Shown here piece after piece: positions 54,896 to 62,907 of a stretch of 64,000 nt of DNA. The stretch is from contig VFJS01000002.1 in assembly GCA_009885955.1 (NCBI GenBank), positions 186,001-250,000 on the forward strand, read 5' to 3'. The DNA is from Spirochaetia bacterium. GTDB lineage: Bacteria > Spirochaetota > UBA4802 > UBA5550. A program made the position numbers and the translations under genes. Within the stretch, counting starts at the first letter, position 1, and the number at the start of each line of letters is the position of its first letter. The notes below the pieces were generated by a model. It did no database searches and was not told the DNA's origin. It saw only the letters and a program-made list of their open reading frames with translations.

Positions 54896-56815
54896 TTATG
54901 CTTTTGCATTCATCTCAACCACGACAATCTTTTTAAATTCATCTATGGTCATTGTGATGGATTTATTTTCACCTCTTCTTCTGATTGAAATAGTTTTATC
55001 ATTAACTTCCTTCGCCCCTATAACTGCGATAAACGGGACTTTCTTTGATATGGCATCCCTGATTTTATACCCAACAGATTCATTTCTTGCATCAGCTTCT
55101 GCTCTGAACTCCTGGGAAACAAGTAATTTTTTCAGGTCCCTGACATAGTCTGCTTCATTTTCTGTTACATTCATGAGGATAACCTGTACAGGGGCGAGCC
55201 ATGTCGGGAATTTTCCGCTGTAATGTTCAATGAGTATGCCTATAAATCTCTCAAGCGACCCGAGGAGCGCCCGGTGAATCATTATGGGCCTGTGCTTCTG
55301 GCCGTCGTTGCCTATGTAGGTAATATCAAACCTCTCGGGCAGATTGAAGTCAACCTGGATTGTGCTGCACTGCCACTCCCTGCCAATGGCGTCTTTAATC
55401 TTTATATCAATTTTAGGGCCGTAAAACACACCTTCACCGGGATCGACCTTGTATGGAATTTTTAATTTTTCAAGGGAATTCTTCAAGGTACTGGTAGCAA
55501 TTTCCCAGTTTCTGTCCGATCCGACAGACTTCTCGGGCCGTGTTGACAGGTATATGCTTTTCTCTTCAAATCCGAAGACCTTGAGCATGTCAAGGGTAAA
55601 TTCCAGAACGCCCTGTATCTCCTCTTCGATCTGATCTTCGCGGCAGAATATATGGGCGTCATCCTGGGTGAAGCCGCGGACACGGGTAAGGCCATGGAGC
55701 ACACCGGATCTTTCATATCTGTATACGGTACCCATTTCAAATCCCCTGAAGGGAAGATCCCTGTAGCTTCTCATTGTGCTGGTAAATATTTTTATCTGGG
55801 AAGGGCAGTTCATTGGCTTGAGAATGTAATCCTGATCATCTATTTTTATAGGGGAATACATGTTTTCTTTGTAGAATTCCAGGTGGCCTGAAGTTTTATA
55901 GAGATCCGATTTGGCTATGTGGGGCACAACAAAAAGATTATAGCCCCTTTTCAGATGCTCAATTGTTGTGAACTTATCTATGATGAACCTGAGTATGGCT
56001 CCATTGGGATGCCAGAGGGGAAGCCCGGCCCCTACTTCATTGTCAAAGGAAAAAAGTTCCAGTTCCCTGCCCAGTGTTCTGTGGTCCCGCTTTTTTGCCT
56101 CCTCCAGAAGTTCCAGGTACCTGGCGAGATCTTTTTTATCAGGAAAGGCAGTTCCGTAAATCCGCTGCAGCATTTTATTTTTTTCATCACCGCGCCAGTA
56201 TGCCCCGGCCACTGACAGGAGTTTGAATGATTTTATGCAAGAGGTAGACCTGACATGGGGCCCCCTGCAGAGATCAATGAAATCACCCTGCCGGTATACC
56301 GAAATTTCATTATCTTTCAGATCCTGGATTAGTTCCACTTTATACGACTCCCCCGAGTCCCTGAAAATTTTGAGGGCATCATCAAGAGAAAGCACTTCCC
56401 GTTTGATATCAAGAGCTTCATTGACTATTTTTTCCATCTCTTTTTCAATTGTATCAAAATCATCTATGGTGATCTTGTCATCCAATTCGAAATCATAATA
56501 GAATCCATTGTCAATTGAAGGGCCGATGGCAAGCCTGACGCCGGGATAGATTCTTTTTACTGCCTGCGCCATGAGGTGTGATGCGGAATGCCAGAATATA
56601 TCCTTTCCTTCGGCAGTGTCAAAAGTAATTACCTGAAGCGATGAATTCTCGTGAACCGTTGAAGAAAGGTCGACGGGTATTTCATTAACCCTGGCTGAAA
56701 TTGCAGCTTTCTGGAGTGATTTGCCGATTTTCCCGATAATATCATACAGGGATGCGCCTTTCTCTGCCAGGATCTCCCTGGAATCAGGCAGTTTGATTTT
56801 TACTTCACTGTTCAA
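54896..56815 (-). CDS. thrS: Threonine--tRNA ligase
   Basis: Charges tRNA-Thr. It has 639 residues: a TGS domain (about 3-62, KLPDSREILAEKGASLYDI), an editing domain with the SAD-type HSASHLMAQAVKRIYPG near 76, and the class II core. The core shows RYERSGVLHGLTRVRGFTQDDAHIF (motif 2 region) near 365, QCSTIQVDFNLPERF near 480, and HRALLGSLERFIGILIEH (motif 3) near 510. The C-terminal anticodon-binding domain (about 540-635) follows. The start is TTG 56815, with GGAG seven bases upstream. It lies 64 bases after tRNA-Val on the same strand, so the transcripts may be joined. Downstream, 208 bases separate it from infC. Confidence 0.97.
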   Translation of the reverse strand: MNSEVKIKLPDSREILAEKGASLYDIIGKIGKSLQKAAISARVNEIPVDLSSTVHENSSLQVITFDTAEGKDIFWHSASHLMAQAVKRIYPGVRLAIGPSIDNGFYYDFELDDKITIDDFDTIEKEMEKIVNEALDIKREVLSLDDALKIFRDSGESYKVELIQDLKDNEISVYRQGDFIDLCRGPHVRSTSCIKSFKLLSVAGAYWRGDEKNKMLQRIYGTAFPDKKDLARYLELLEEAKKRDHRTLGRELELFSFDNEVGAGLPLWHPNGAILRFIIDKFTTIEHLKRGYNLFVVPHIAKSDLYKTSGHLEFYKENMYSPIKIDDQDYILKPMNCPSQIKIFTSTMRSYRDLPFRGFEMGTVYRYERSGVLHGLTRVRGFTQDDAHIFCREDQIEEEIQGVLEFTLDMLKVFGFEEKSIYLSTRPEKSVGSDRNWEIATSTLKNSLEKLKIPYKVDPGEGVFYGPKIDIKIKDAIGREWQCSTIQVDFNLPERFDITYIGNDGQKHRPIMIHRALLGSLERFIGILIEHYSGKFPTWLAPVQVILMNVTENEADYVRDLKKLLVSQEFRAEADARNESVGYKIRDAISKKVPFIAVIGAKEVNDKTISIRRRGENKSITMTIDEFKKIVVVEMNAKA

Positions 56816-56879
56816 TTATATGCTCCGGTCCATTGCTCGAAAGCCGGCAGGTCTGCAGGCAATCTTCGCGATATTGATG

Positions 56880-56953
56880 TGGGCGATATTGGAGTTGAAC
56901 CAACGACCTCCTGCGTGTCGAGCAGGCGCTCTAACCAACTGAGCTAATCGCCC
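56880..56953 (-). tRNA. tRNA-Val (anticodon GAC), with C33
   Basis: A 74-nucleotide tRNA: acceptor GGGCGAT (56947-56953) pairs with ATCGCCC, D arm TAGCTCAGTTGGTTAGAGC, anticodon stem-loop CCTGCTCGACACGCAGG, T loop TTCAACT. The seven-base anticodon loop is TCGACAC, giving GAC for Val codons GUC/GUU. Position 33 is C, not the nearly universal U. The discriminator is A, and CCA is not encoded. Confidence 0.9.
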
Positions 56954-56984
56954 ACTAAAGCGGAAAATGATTTTCACTTTACGT

Positions 56985-57014
56985 TCAATAAGTTTTAATG
57001 ATGGTCATTGTCAA
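56985..57014 (-). promoter_or_regulatory. Candidate promoter for tRNA-Val (and thrS)
   Basis: On the minus strand TTGACA (57014-57009) is followed after 18 bases by TATTGA (56990-56985). It lies about 30 bases before the mature tRNA start. The -10 matches the consensus at only three or four positions, so this is tentative. Confidence 0.3.
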
Positions 57015-57395
57015 CTATTTTTTCTCTTTAATAAAGGTTCTCCACAGTATCTGATTATTGCATCATTCAATAATTTATTATCCAATAATCGCTTAAAATC
57101 AGGCATGAAACCGAATCACAGTACATTATTTTTTAATAATCATATCTTTATCATGAATAGTATGCCCGTATATATACTTAAAAAAAGCTTGACTGAATAT
57201 ACAATTTTGGTCAAATACTATCAGTGGAAATATTCGATTATTAACTGTAATCGGCAAGAAAAATATCCAGATCAGAATAACATCCGGCTCTATTATTCAG
57301 TATCACTATTGCCGATAGTAACATTGATAATCAGGGAACCGGGTAGTTAAAATTATTAACGCACTGATATTTATATAATAATAGAAGGGAATCAT
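57015..57395. other. Intergenic region without a supported gene
   Basis: A 381-base AT-rich gap upstream of ribH, part of a 442-base gap after tRNA-Val. A long plus-strand frame (about 56967-57350) exists but has no ribosome site, and its product does not look like a folded protein. TTGAC at 57190 and GTCAA at 57211 form a weak inverted repeat. The ribosome site GAAGGG precedes ribH. Confidence 0.4.
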
Positions 57396-57857
57396 ATGAA
57401 AATAATTGAAGGGAAACTCGATGCTACAGGATTAAAATTCGGAATAGTTGTCTCAAGGTTTAATGAATTTATCACAAATAAACTTTTAGGCGGGGCCCTG
57501 GACACGCTGAGAAGAAATAATGCAGAAGACAATAACATTACCGTTGTATGGGTCCCGGGCTCCTTTGAAATTCCGGCCATGGCTAAAAAACTTGCCGATT
57601 CCGAAGCCTATGACGCAGTTATCTGCCTTGGAGCGGTAATACGGGGGGCAACGCCGCATTTTGAATATGTCTCGGCCGAGGTATCAAAAGGGATTGCATC
57701 ACTCAGCCTTAGTTCTGGAATTCCGGTAATATACGGCGTACTCACAACTGATACACTTGAACAGGCCATTGAAAGGGCCGGAACCAAGTCCGGAAACAAG
57801 GGGTCAGATGCGGCATTTTCGGCCATAGAAATGTCAAATCTTTATAAACAGGTATAA
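57396..57857 (+). CDS. ribH: 6,7-dimethyl-8-ribityllumazine synthase
   Basis: Makes the lumazine precursor of riboflavin from the ribityl-pyrimidine and dihydroxybutanone phosphate. It has 153 residues: [18 protein letters not shown] near residue 19, [17 protein letters not shown] near 51, [22 protein letters not shown] near 78, and [21 protein letters not shown] near 109, all family signatures. AAGGG precedes ATG 57396. No other riboflavin gene is beside it, but nusB follows in a TAATG overlap; ribH-nusB is a very common bacterial pair. Confidence 0.97.
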   Translation: MKIIEGKLDATGLKFGIVVSRFNEFITNKLLGGALDTLRRNNAEDNNITVVWVPGSFEIPAMAKKLADSEAYDAVICLGAVIRGATPHFEYVSAEVSKGIASLSLSSGIPVIYGVLTTDTLEQAIERAGTKSGNKGSDAAFSAIEMSNLYKQV

Positions 57858-58282
57858 TGGGGCATAGAAGAAAAGCAAGGGAATATGCCCTTCAGGGCCT
57901 GTATATTTTTGAAGTACGGCAGCTCCCGATAGAGGAACTGGTGAAACTTGACTGGGTGGACCGGGAAATACCTGAGGATATCAGGAAATTCACGGTGACG
58001 CTGCTCACAAAATGCCTTGAAAACATAGAAGCCATTGATACCATAATAACCAGGTATGCAACCAACTGGAAATTTGAACGGATCGCCCATGTTGATAAGT
58101 CGATACTGAGGCAATCCATTTGTGAAATGATTTTCCTGGATGGGATCCCATCTGTAGTTACAATCAACGAGGGCATAGAACTTGGCAAAATTTATGGCGG
58201 AGAAAATTCCAGCCAGTTTATAAATGGCATACTTGATGCGGTAAATAAAGAGATGATGAAGCAGGAAAATACCGATAATTAA
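57857..58282 (+). CDS. nusB: Transcription antitermination protein NusB
   Basis: A 141-residue all-helical NusB, part of the rRNA antitermination complex with NusE/S10. Seen: RRKAREYALQGLYIFE near 4, a C-terminal core with LLTKCLENIEAIDTIITRY, IAHVDKSILRQSICEMIF near 78 (family DR.iLR.aiyEl), and PSVVTINEGIELGKIYGGENSSQFINGILDAV near 97. The start codon overlaps the ribH stop (TAATG), indicating translational coupling. Then 68 bases lead to the TPR gene. Confidence 0.95.
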   Translation: MGHRRKAREYALQGLYIFEVRQLPIEELVKLDWVDREIPEDIRKFTVTLLTKCLENIEAIDTIITRYATNWKFERIAHVDKSILRQSICEMIFLDGIPSVVTINEGIELGKIYGGENSSQFINGILDAVNKEMMKQENTDN

Positions 58283-58350
58283 TATGATGGGAACCGTCAT
58301 CCTTAAATATGTGAGGCTCCCTTAATTTTCGATAAGGATTTAAACCAGCC

Positions 58351-60387
58351 ATGTCCGATGATACGAAACAATCAAGGATTTTCCCCGGTGATGATGATGA
58401 AGAACTTCTGAAAAAAAACAGAATCAATGCCATATCACCGGTGGGTAAAAAATTTCCAGGAATAAAAAAACCGATAATTATTGTTTCGGTGATAGGGGTA
58501 ACTGCCATTATCGCCGTATTGATTCTGATAAAATTCTTTTACAATACTCCAAAACCTTTTACCCTTGAAAAAAAACCTGAGAACATCCCCTTTGATAATG
58601 TCCGGAAAAGTTCTGCCGGTAAATCAGATAACATCCATATCAAGAGGGGAATGGAAAGCTACACAAAGGGTTATCTTAATGATGCGGTTTCTGAATTTAA
58701 TGAGGTCGTTGAATCCGATTCGCAGGAGAGCGATAAGGCAATAGCCCTGACCTATCTTGGCATTATCAGCGACGACAGGGGGAACCACGATAAGGCCATT
58801 GACTTTTACAACAGGGCGCTCAAGTATGAAAAAAACAGCATTGAAATCTACAAAAACCTATCCCTGTCGCACAGATATAAAAAAGATTATGATAGATCTG
58901 TTGAATATGCCGAGAAGTCCCTTTCCATAGACCCGAAAGATGTCAACTCCATGCTGTTGTTGGGCAATATCTACTATGAAATGGGGAAATACAAGGAAGC
59001 CATAAGGATATACGGGAAAGCGCTGGAGATAAACCCTGACAATCCATCCATTTTTTTCAATATGGGATCGGCACTCTTAAAGACAGGGGATGAATTTTCT
59101 GCAATCGAATATTTCAAGAAAGCCGGGACTTCAGACAGAATCGGTGAAATTGCACACAGGGCCTATTCAAGGCTCGGTGTACTGTATACCGAGCGGCATG
59201 ATTATCTTATCGCGGAAAAATTTCTTGAACTTGCACTGGCAATCAGGCCGCAGGACGCGGTGAACAACTACAATCTCGGCATAGCCTATCTTAAAATGAA
59301 AAAAACCGATAAGGCCCTGGAGATGTTCGAAAACGCAGAAAAACTGGGGGAGAAGGATTCCCAGGTACAGGAAAATGTCGGAGAAGCCTACCTGTCGATG
59401 AACCAGTATGAAAAGAGCCTTGGCATCTACAACAGGCTCCTCGCAACATCGAAAAGAAATATCAAGATATTGTCACGGATTGGTGAAATATATTATAAAA
59501 AAGGTGATCTCGATAAAGCCTACGAATCATACCGGAAAATTACAGAAGTCGAACCTGCAACGGAGAATGCCAGGATAGCCTACCTTAACATGGGTAATAT
59601 CATGGATGACGCCCAGATGTTCGAGGATGCGATCAGGGCCTATCAGAAGGCTCTGGCCATAAGCCCTAAAGATTCTGCAGCCCTGCACAACATCGGTATC
59701 GCTTACAGGCATGCAGGCAAACCGGAGCTCGCGATACAGTCCTGGAAAGAGTCCTCATCCCTTGACGACAAGAGCCCCAATGCCACCATTGCCATTGGGG
59801 ATTATTACTATGAAAAGGGCTTCTACGACCTCGCTGAAAAGGAGTACCAGAACATACTCGCACGGTTCCCAAATCAACAGGACGTTCATTTTAAGATTGC
59901 TACAATCTATTACAAGAGAAACAGCCTTGAGTATGCCCTTGACGCCTACCGCCGTGTACTGGGTATCAATGACAATAACGACCTCGCAAGGAAATCCTAT
60001 GTGAACATGGCCATCATATCGATTAAACTCAAAACCGATGAAGAGACTATGAAGGAGGCCGTGAATATGCTGAACAGGGCCCTGCTCATAAAGCCGGGCG
60101 ACCCTGACGCGCTCCTGACCATGGGCCTGATCCTGTCGGCGAAAGAGATGCACGACCAGGCAGTTGACGCATTTTATCAGGCATTGAAAAACTCAAATGA
60201 CAGCAAGCTCATTGCTGAAATATATAATAACATCGGCAAGACCTATTACAAGAAGAAGCTTTACAAAAAAGCCATGCAGGCATTCACAAGAGGCATAGAT
60301 GAAGATCCATCCAATGAACAGATGAGAATGAACAGAAAGTCCGCAATGCAGGCCTACGAAAGTGAACTTGGAAAAGAAAGGCAGTAA
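58351..60387 (+). CDS. Membrane-anchored TPR-repeat protein
   Basis: A 678-residue protein. After a short cytoplasmic acidic start (DDDEELLKKNR) comes one membrane helix (about 42-62, IIIVSVIGVTAIIAVLILI). The rest is about 15 TPR units, with the pattern AIxxYxxALxxxPxxxxxxxNLGxxYxxxG: KAIDFYNRALKYE, EAIRIYGKALEINPDNPSIFFNMG, DAIRAYQKALAISPKDSAALHNIG, KKAMQAFTRGIDEDPSNEQM. TPR arrays make protein-protein scaffolds. The C-terminal part is outside the membrane, probably periplasmic. No enzyme domain. It follows nusB by 68 bases and lies ten bases before dgt. The partner is unknown. Confidence 0.9.
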   Translation: MSDDTKQSRIFPGDDDEELLKKNRINAISPVGKKFPGIKKPIIIVSVIGVTAIIAVLILIKFFYNTPKPFTLEKKPENIPFDNVRKSSAGKSDNIHIKRGMESYTKGYLNDAVSEFNEVVESDSQESDKAIALTYLGIISDDRGNHDKAIDFYNRALKYEKNSIEIYKNLSLSHRYKKDYDRSVEYAEKSLSIDPKDVNSMLLLGNIYYEMGKYKEAIRIYGKALEINPDNPSIFFNMGSALLKTGDEFSAIEYFKKAGTSDRIGEIAHRAYSRLGVLYTERHDYLIAEKFLELALAIRPQDAVNNYNLGIAYLKMKKTDKALEMFENAEKLGEKDSQVQENVGEAYLSMNQYEKSLGIYNRLLATSKRNIKILSRIGEIYYKKGDLDKAYESYRKITEVEPATENARIAYLNMGNIMDDAQMFEDAIRAYQKALAISPKDSAALHNIGIAYRHAGKPELAIQSWKESSSLDDKSPNATIAIGDYYYEKGFYDLAEKEYQNILARFPNQQDVHFKIATIYYKRNSLEYALDAYRRVLGINDNNDLARKSYVNMAIISIKLKTDEETMKEAVNMLNRALLIKPGDPDALLTMGLILSAKEMHDQAVDAFYQALKNSNDSKLIAEIYNNIGKTYYKKKLYKKAMQAFTRGIDEDPSNEQMRMNRKSAMQAYESELGKERQ

Positions 60388-60397
60388 AACCAGCAAC

Positions 60398-61534
60398 ATG
60401 CCGAATGTAAGTAATTATGAATCACACCTTGCCCCCTATGCGGCATCCTCCCTGAATTCCCGGGGCCGGAAAATAGACGAGCCATCCCATCCCTACAGGC
60501 TGGAGTTTCAGCGGGACAGGGAGAGAATTATACATTCCAGGGCTTTCAGGAGGCTTGAATACAAGACACAGGTATTCATAAATCATGAAGGCGACCATTA
60601 CCGGACAAGGCTCACCCACACAATCGAGGTTGCTCAGATTGCAAGGACAGTTGCCAGGGCAATAAATCTTAATGAAGACCTGGCCGAAGCAGTTGCCCTT
60701 GCCCACGACCTTGGCCATACCCCTTTCGGACATGCAGGAGAAAAAGAGCTCAACGATCTGCTTGCTGTTCATGGAGGCTTTGAACACAACAGGCAAAGCC
60801 TGAGGATAGTTGAATTTCTTGAAAAACGATACAGCAGATTTGATGGCCTTAACCTGACCTGGGAAACCAGGGAAGGTATTATCAAACACTCATCCGATTA
60901 TGATCATCCCAAGGTGATGGAATATCTTCCAGAGGAACAGCCGTCCCTTGAAGCGCAGATCATTGATTTTGCCGATGAGATAGCCTATAACAATCACGAC
61001 CTTGATGACGGCCTTGCCTCGGGGCTTCTTAATATCCATGAAGTTGAAGATCTGATTATCTGGAAAATTGCAAAAAAAAATTATGGCGCCGGCCTCCCTG
61101 ATGAACCCAGGGAGAGAGCCAATGAAATGATCCGATCAATTATCAACATTCTTGTTACTGATTTAATTGATGTTATTTCAGTGACTATGAAAAATCACGG
61201 AATCAGGGAGTACGGGGACATCAGGCGATACGCATCAAGAATAGCAGGATTTTCACCGGAAATAGCAGGTGCCAGCAGGGAGCTTAAGAAATTTCTCAGG
61301 GAGAGGCTCTATCAGCATTACCGGGTTGCCAGGATGACGGTAAAGGCCCGCAAAGTCATCAGGGACCTGTTTGAAATATACACCGGGCATCCCGATACCA
61401 TGCCCGCAAGCTATCTTGAAAGGAGCAAAAAAGACGGCATCGTTCTCACTGCTGCCGATTATATTGCAGGCATGACAGACCGTTTCGCCCTTGAAGAGCA
61501 CAATAAACTGACCGATCCCATGATCAGGGTATAA
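60398..61534 (+). CDS. dgt: Deoxyguanosinetriphosphate triphosphohydrolase-like protein
   Basis: An HD-domain dNTP triphosphohydrolase, hydrolysing dNTPs to deoxynucleosides and triphosphate. It has 378 residues from ATG 60398; an in-frame GTG at 60362 would add 12 residues and overlap the TPR gene. Seen: HSRAFRRLEYKTQVF near residue 46, YRTRLTHTIEVAQIART near 67 (first His), and the HD doublet in AVALAHDLGHTPFGHAGE near 98-115. IIDFADEIAYNNHDLDDGLASG near 190 carries the last Asp, and RYASRIAGFSPEI follows. It matches the short bacterial dGTPase-like type (usually inhibited or activated by other dNTPs). Substrate specificity is inferred from the family. It is convergent with the phosphomutase gene. 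Confidence 0.92.
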   Translation: MPNVSNYESHLAPYAASSLNSRGRKIDEPSHPYRLEFQRDRERIIHSRAFRRLEYKTQVFINHEGDHYRTRLTHTIEVAQIARTVARAINLNEDLAEAVALAHDLGHTPFGHAGEKELNDLLAVHGGFEHNRQSLRIVEFLEKRYSRFDGLNLTWETREGIIKHSSDYDHPKVMEYLPEEQPSLEAQIIDFADEIAYNNHDLDDGLASGLLNIHEVEDLIIWKIAKKNYGAGLPDEPRERANEMIRSIINILVTDLIDVISVTMKNHGIREYGDIRRYASRIAGFSPEIAGASRELKKFLRERLYQHYRVARMTVKARKVIRDLFEIYTGHPDTMPASYLERSKKDGIVLTAADYIAGMTDRFALEEHNKLTDPMIRV

Positions 61535-61536
61535 TA

Positions 61537-62907
61537 TTATTTTAAAATTATCATTTTTTCAAAATGTTTATATATTGCTTCTGCATGAGCCGGGTCTTTC
61601 CCCTCTGAAATTATCCTGAATACAGGCTCAGTGTTTGATGGTCTGAGATGAACCCAGCCCCCCTTGAATTCAGGATGCTTTTTGAAATCAATTCGTAAAC
61701 CGTCTATTGAAGAAATCTTTTCCATTTTCCAGGTCTTCTGTATTCCGGAAAGGAGTGGCGCCAAACTCTTTTTTTTATCAAACTTGATCTTCCCTTTTTT
61801 CATGACATATTGCGGGAGTTCCGACATAAGCATGGAAAGGGATTTGTCTCTGTCGGCCATCATCTGCAGAATATATCCTATACCCACAAGGCTGTCCCTT
61901 CCAAGATGGACCTCGGGAGATATAACTCCTCCATTTCCTTCTCCGCCTATCCTGGCGCCCCTTTTTTTCATCTCATCTGCCACATTGATCTCGCCGACCT
62001 GCGTTCTTTTCACCTGGACATCATATCTTGCTGCAATGTCGTCTATTGCGCGGGTAGTGGAAAGATTTGTCACAACCCTCCCCTTCTCCATTGAAAGCAT
62101 ATGCTCGGTGACCAGTGCCAGAGTATATTCCTCGCCGATAGGCCTCCCCTTCTCATCAACGATTGCAAGCCTGTCTGCATCGGGATCCTGGGCAAATCCG
62201 ATATCGGCTCCATGTTTGATAACTGCCTGCGCCAGGTCCTTCAGATTTTCAGCAAGCGGTTCTGCGCCTCTCGGGAATTCTCCGTTCATGTCACAATAGA
62301 GGGGGACGGTCTCACAACCAAGTTCATGAAGGAGGTTCTGTGTTACAACAGAGCCTGCGCCATTGACCGAATCGAGAACTATTTTGAATTTTTTATTCCT
62401 AATACTGGCCCTGTCAAGAACTTCAAGCACCCTGTTGATATGAATCTCACCGGCTGAATTATTGCGGTCTATTCTTCCAATCCTGTCCCATTTAACGAAT
62501 TCCGGATTTCCATCCATTAATTCAAAAAATTTTTTCATCTCTTTTGAATTCAAAAAAAGGCCCGATGACGTAATCAGCTTGAAGGCATTCCATTCTATGG
62601 GATTATGTGACGCGGATATGACTATCCCTCCCGCAGCCTTGAATTCCTCGACTATGATCTGTACAGTGGGCGTCGGAACTATCCCTATGTCTATAACGCT
62701 GCATCCCGATAGTGAAAGCACCGATTTCATTCCGTCGGAGATGGCTTCGCCTGAAGGCCGAGAATCCCGGCCGATAATAATTTTCCCTTTTTTTGTATAC
62801 CTGGCAAAGGCGGAACCTACTTTTACAATCAGATCCGGCGTTACCGTTTCTCCAACAATCCCCCGTATCCCTGAAATGCTCTTCATCAATGCCGAAGCCA
62901 TGGTCAT
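61537..62907 (-). CDS. Phosphoglucosamine mutase-like alpha-D-phosphohexomutase
   Basis: A 456-residue phosphohexomutase. Probable role: glucosamine-6-phosphate to glucosamine-1-phosphate for cell-wall precursors, or phosphomannomutase. Seen: the phosphoserine loop GGIVISASHNPIEWN near 94-108 (Ser 100), the metal loop DPDADRLAIVDE near 244, the sugar-binding GGEGNGGVI near 325, and the phosphate loop RPSNTEPVFRI near 430. The WN in the first loop is typical of archaeal-type and some bacterial GlmM/ManB proteins, so I leave the symbol blank. ATG 62907 overlaps the secA stop as ATGA; ATG 62901 is better spaced from GGAG. Confidence 0.9.
   Translation of the reverse strand: MTMASALMKSISGIRGIVGETVTPDLIVKVGSAFARYTKKGKIIIGRDSRPSGEAISDGMKSVLSLSGCSVIDIGIVPTPTVQIIVEEFKAAGGIVISASHNPIEWNAFKLITSSGLFLNSKEMKKFFELMDGNPEFVKWDRIGRIDRNNSAGEIHINRVLEVLDRASIRNKKFKIVLDSVNGAGSVVTQNLLHELGCETVPLYCDMNGEFPRGAEPLAENLKDLAQAVIKHGADIGFAQDPDADRLAIVDEKGRPIGEEYTLALVTEHMLSMEKGRVVTNLSTTRAIDDIAARYDVQVKRTQVGEINVADEMKKRGARIGGEGNGGVISPEVHLGRDSLVGIGYILQMMADRDKSLSMLMSELPQYVMKKGKIKFDKKKSLAPLLSGIQKTWKMEKISSIDGLRIDFKKHPEFKGGWVHLRPSNTEPVFRIISEGKDPAHAEAIYKHFEKMIILK

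Noticed and set aside
56967-57350. A 127-codon frame in the gap before ribH
   Set aside because: No ribosome site, overlaps the tRNA-Val promoter area, and the product is a random-looking mix of Ile, Asn, Tyr and Ser without domains. I treat it as chance in AT-rich DNA, though its length is above average.
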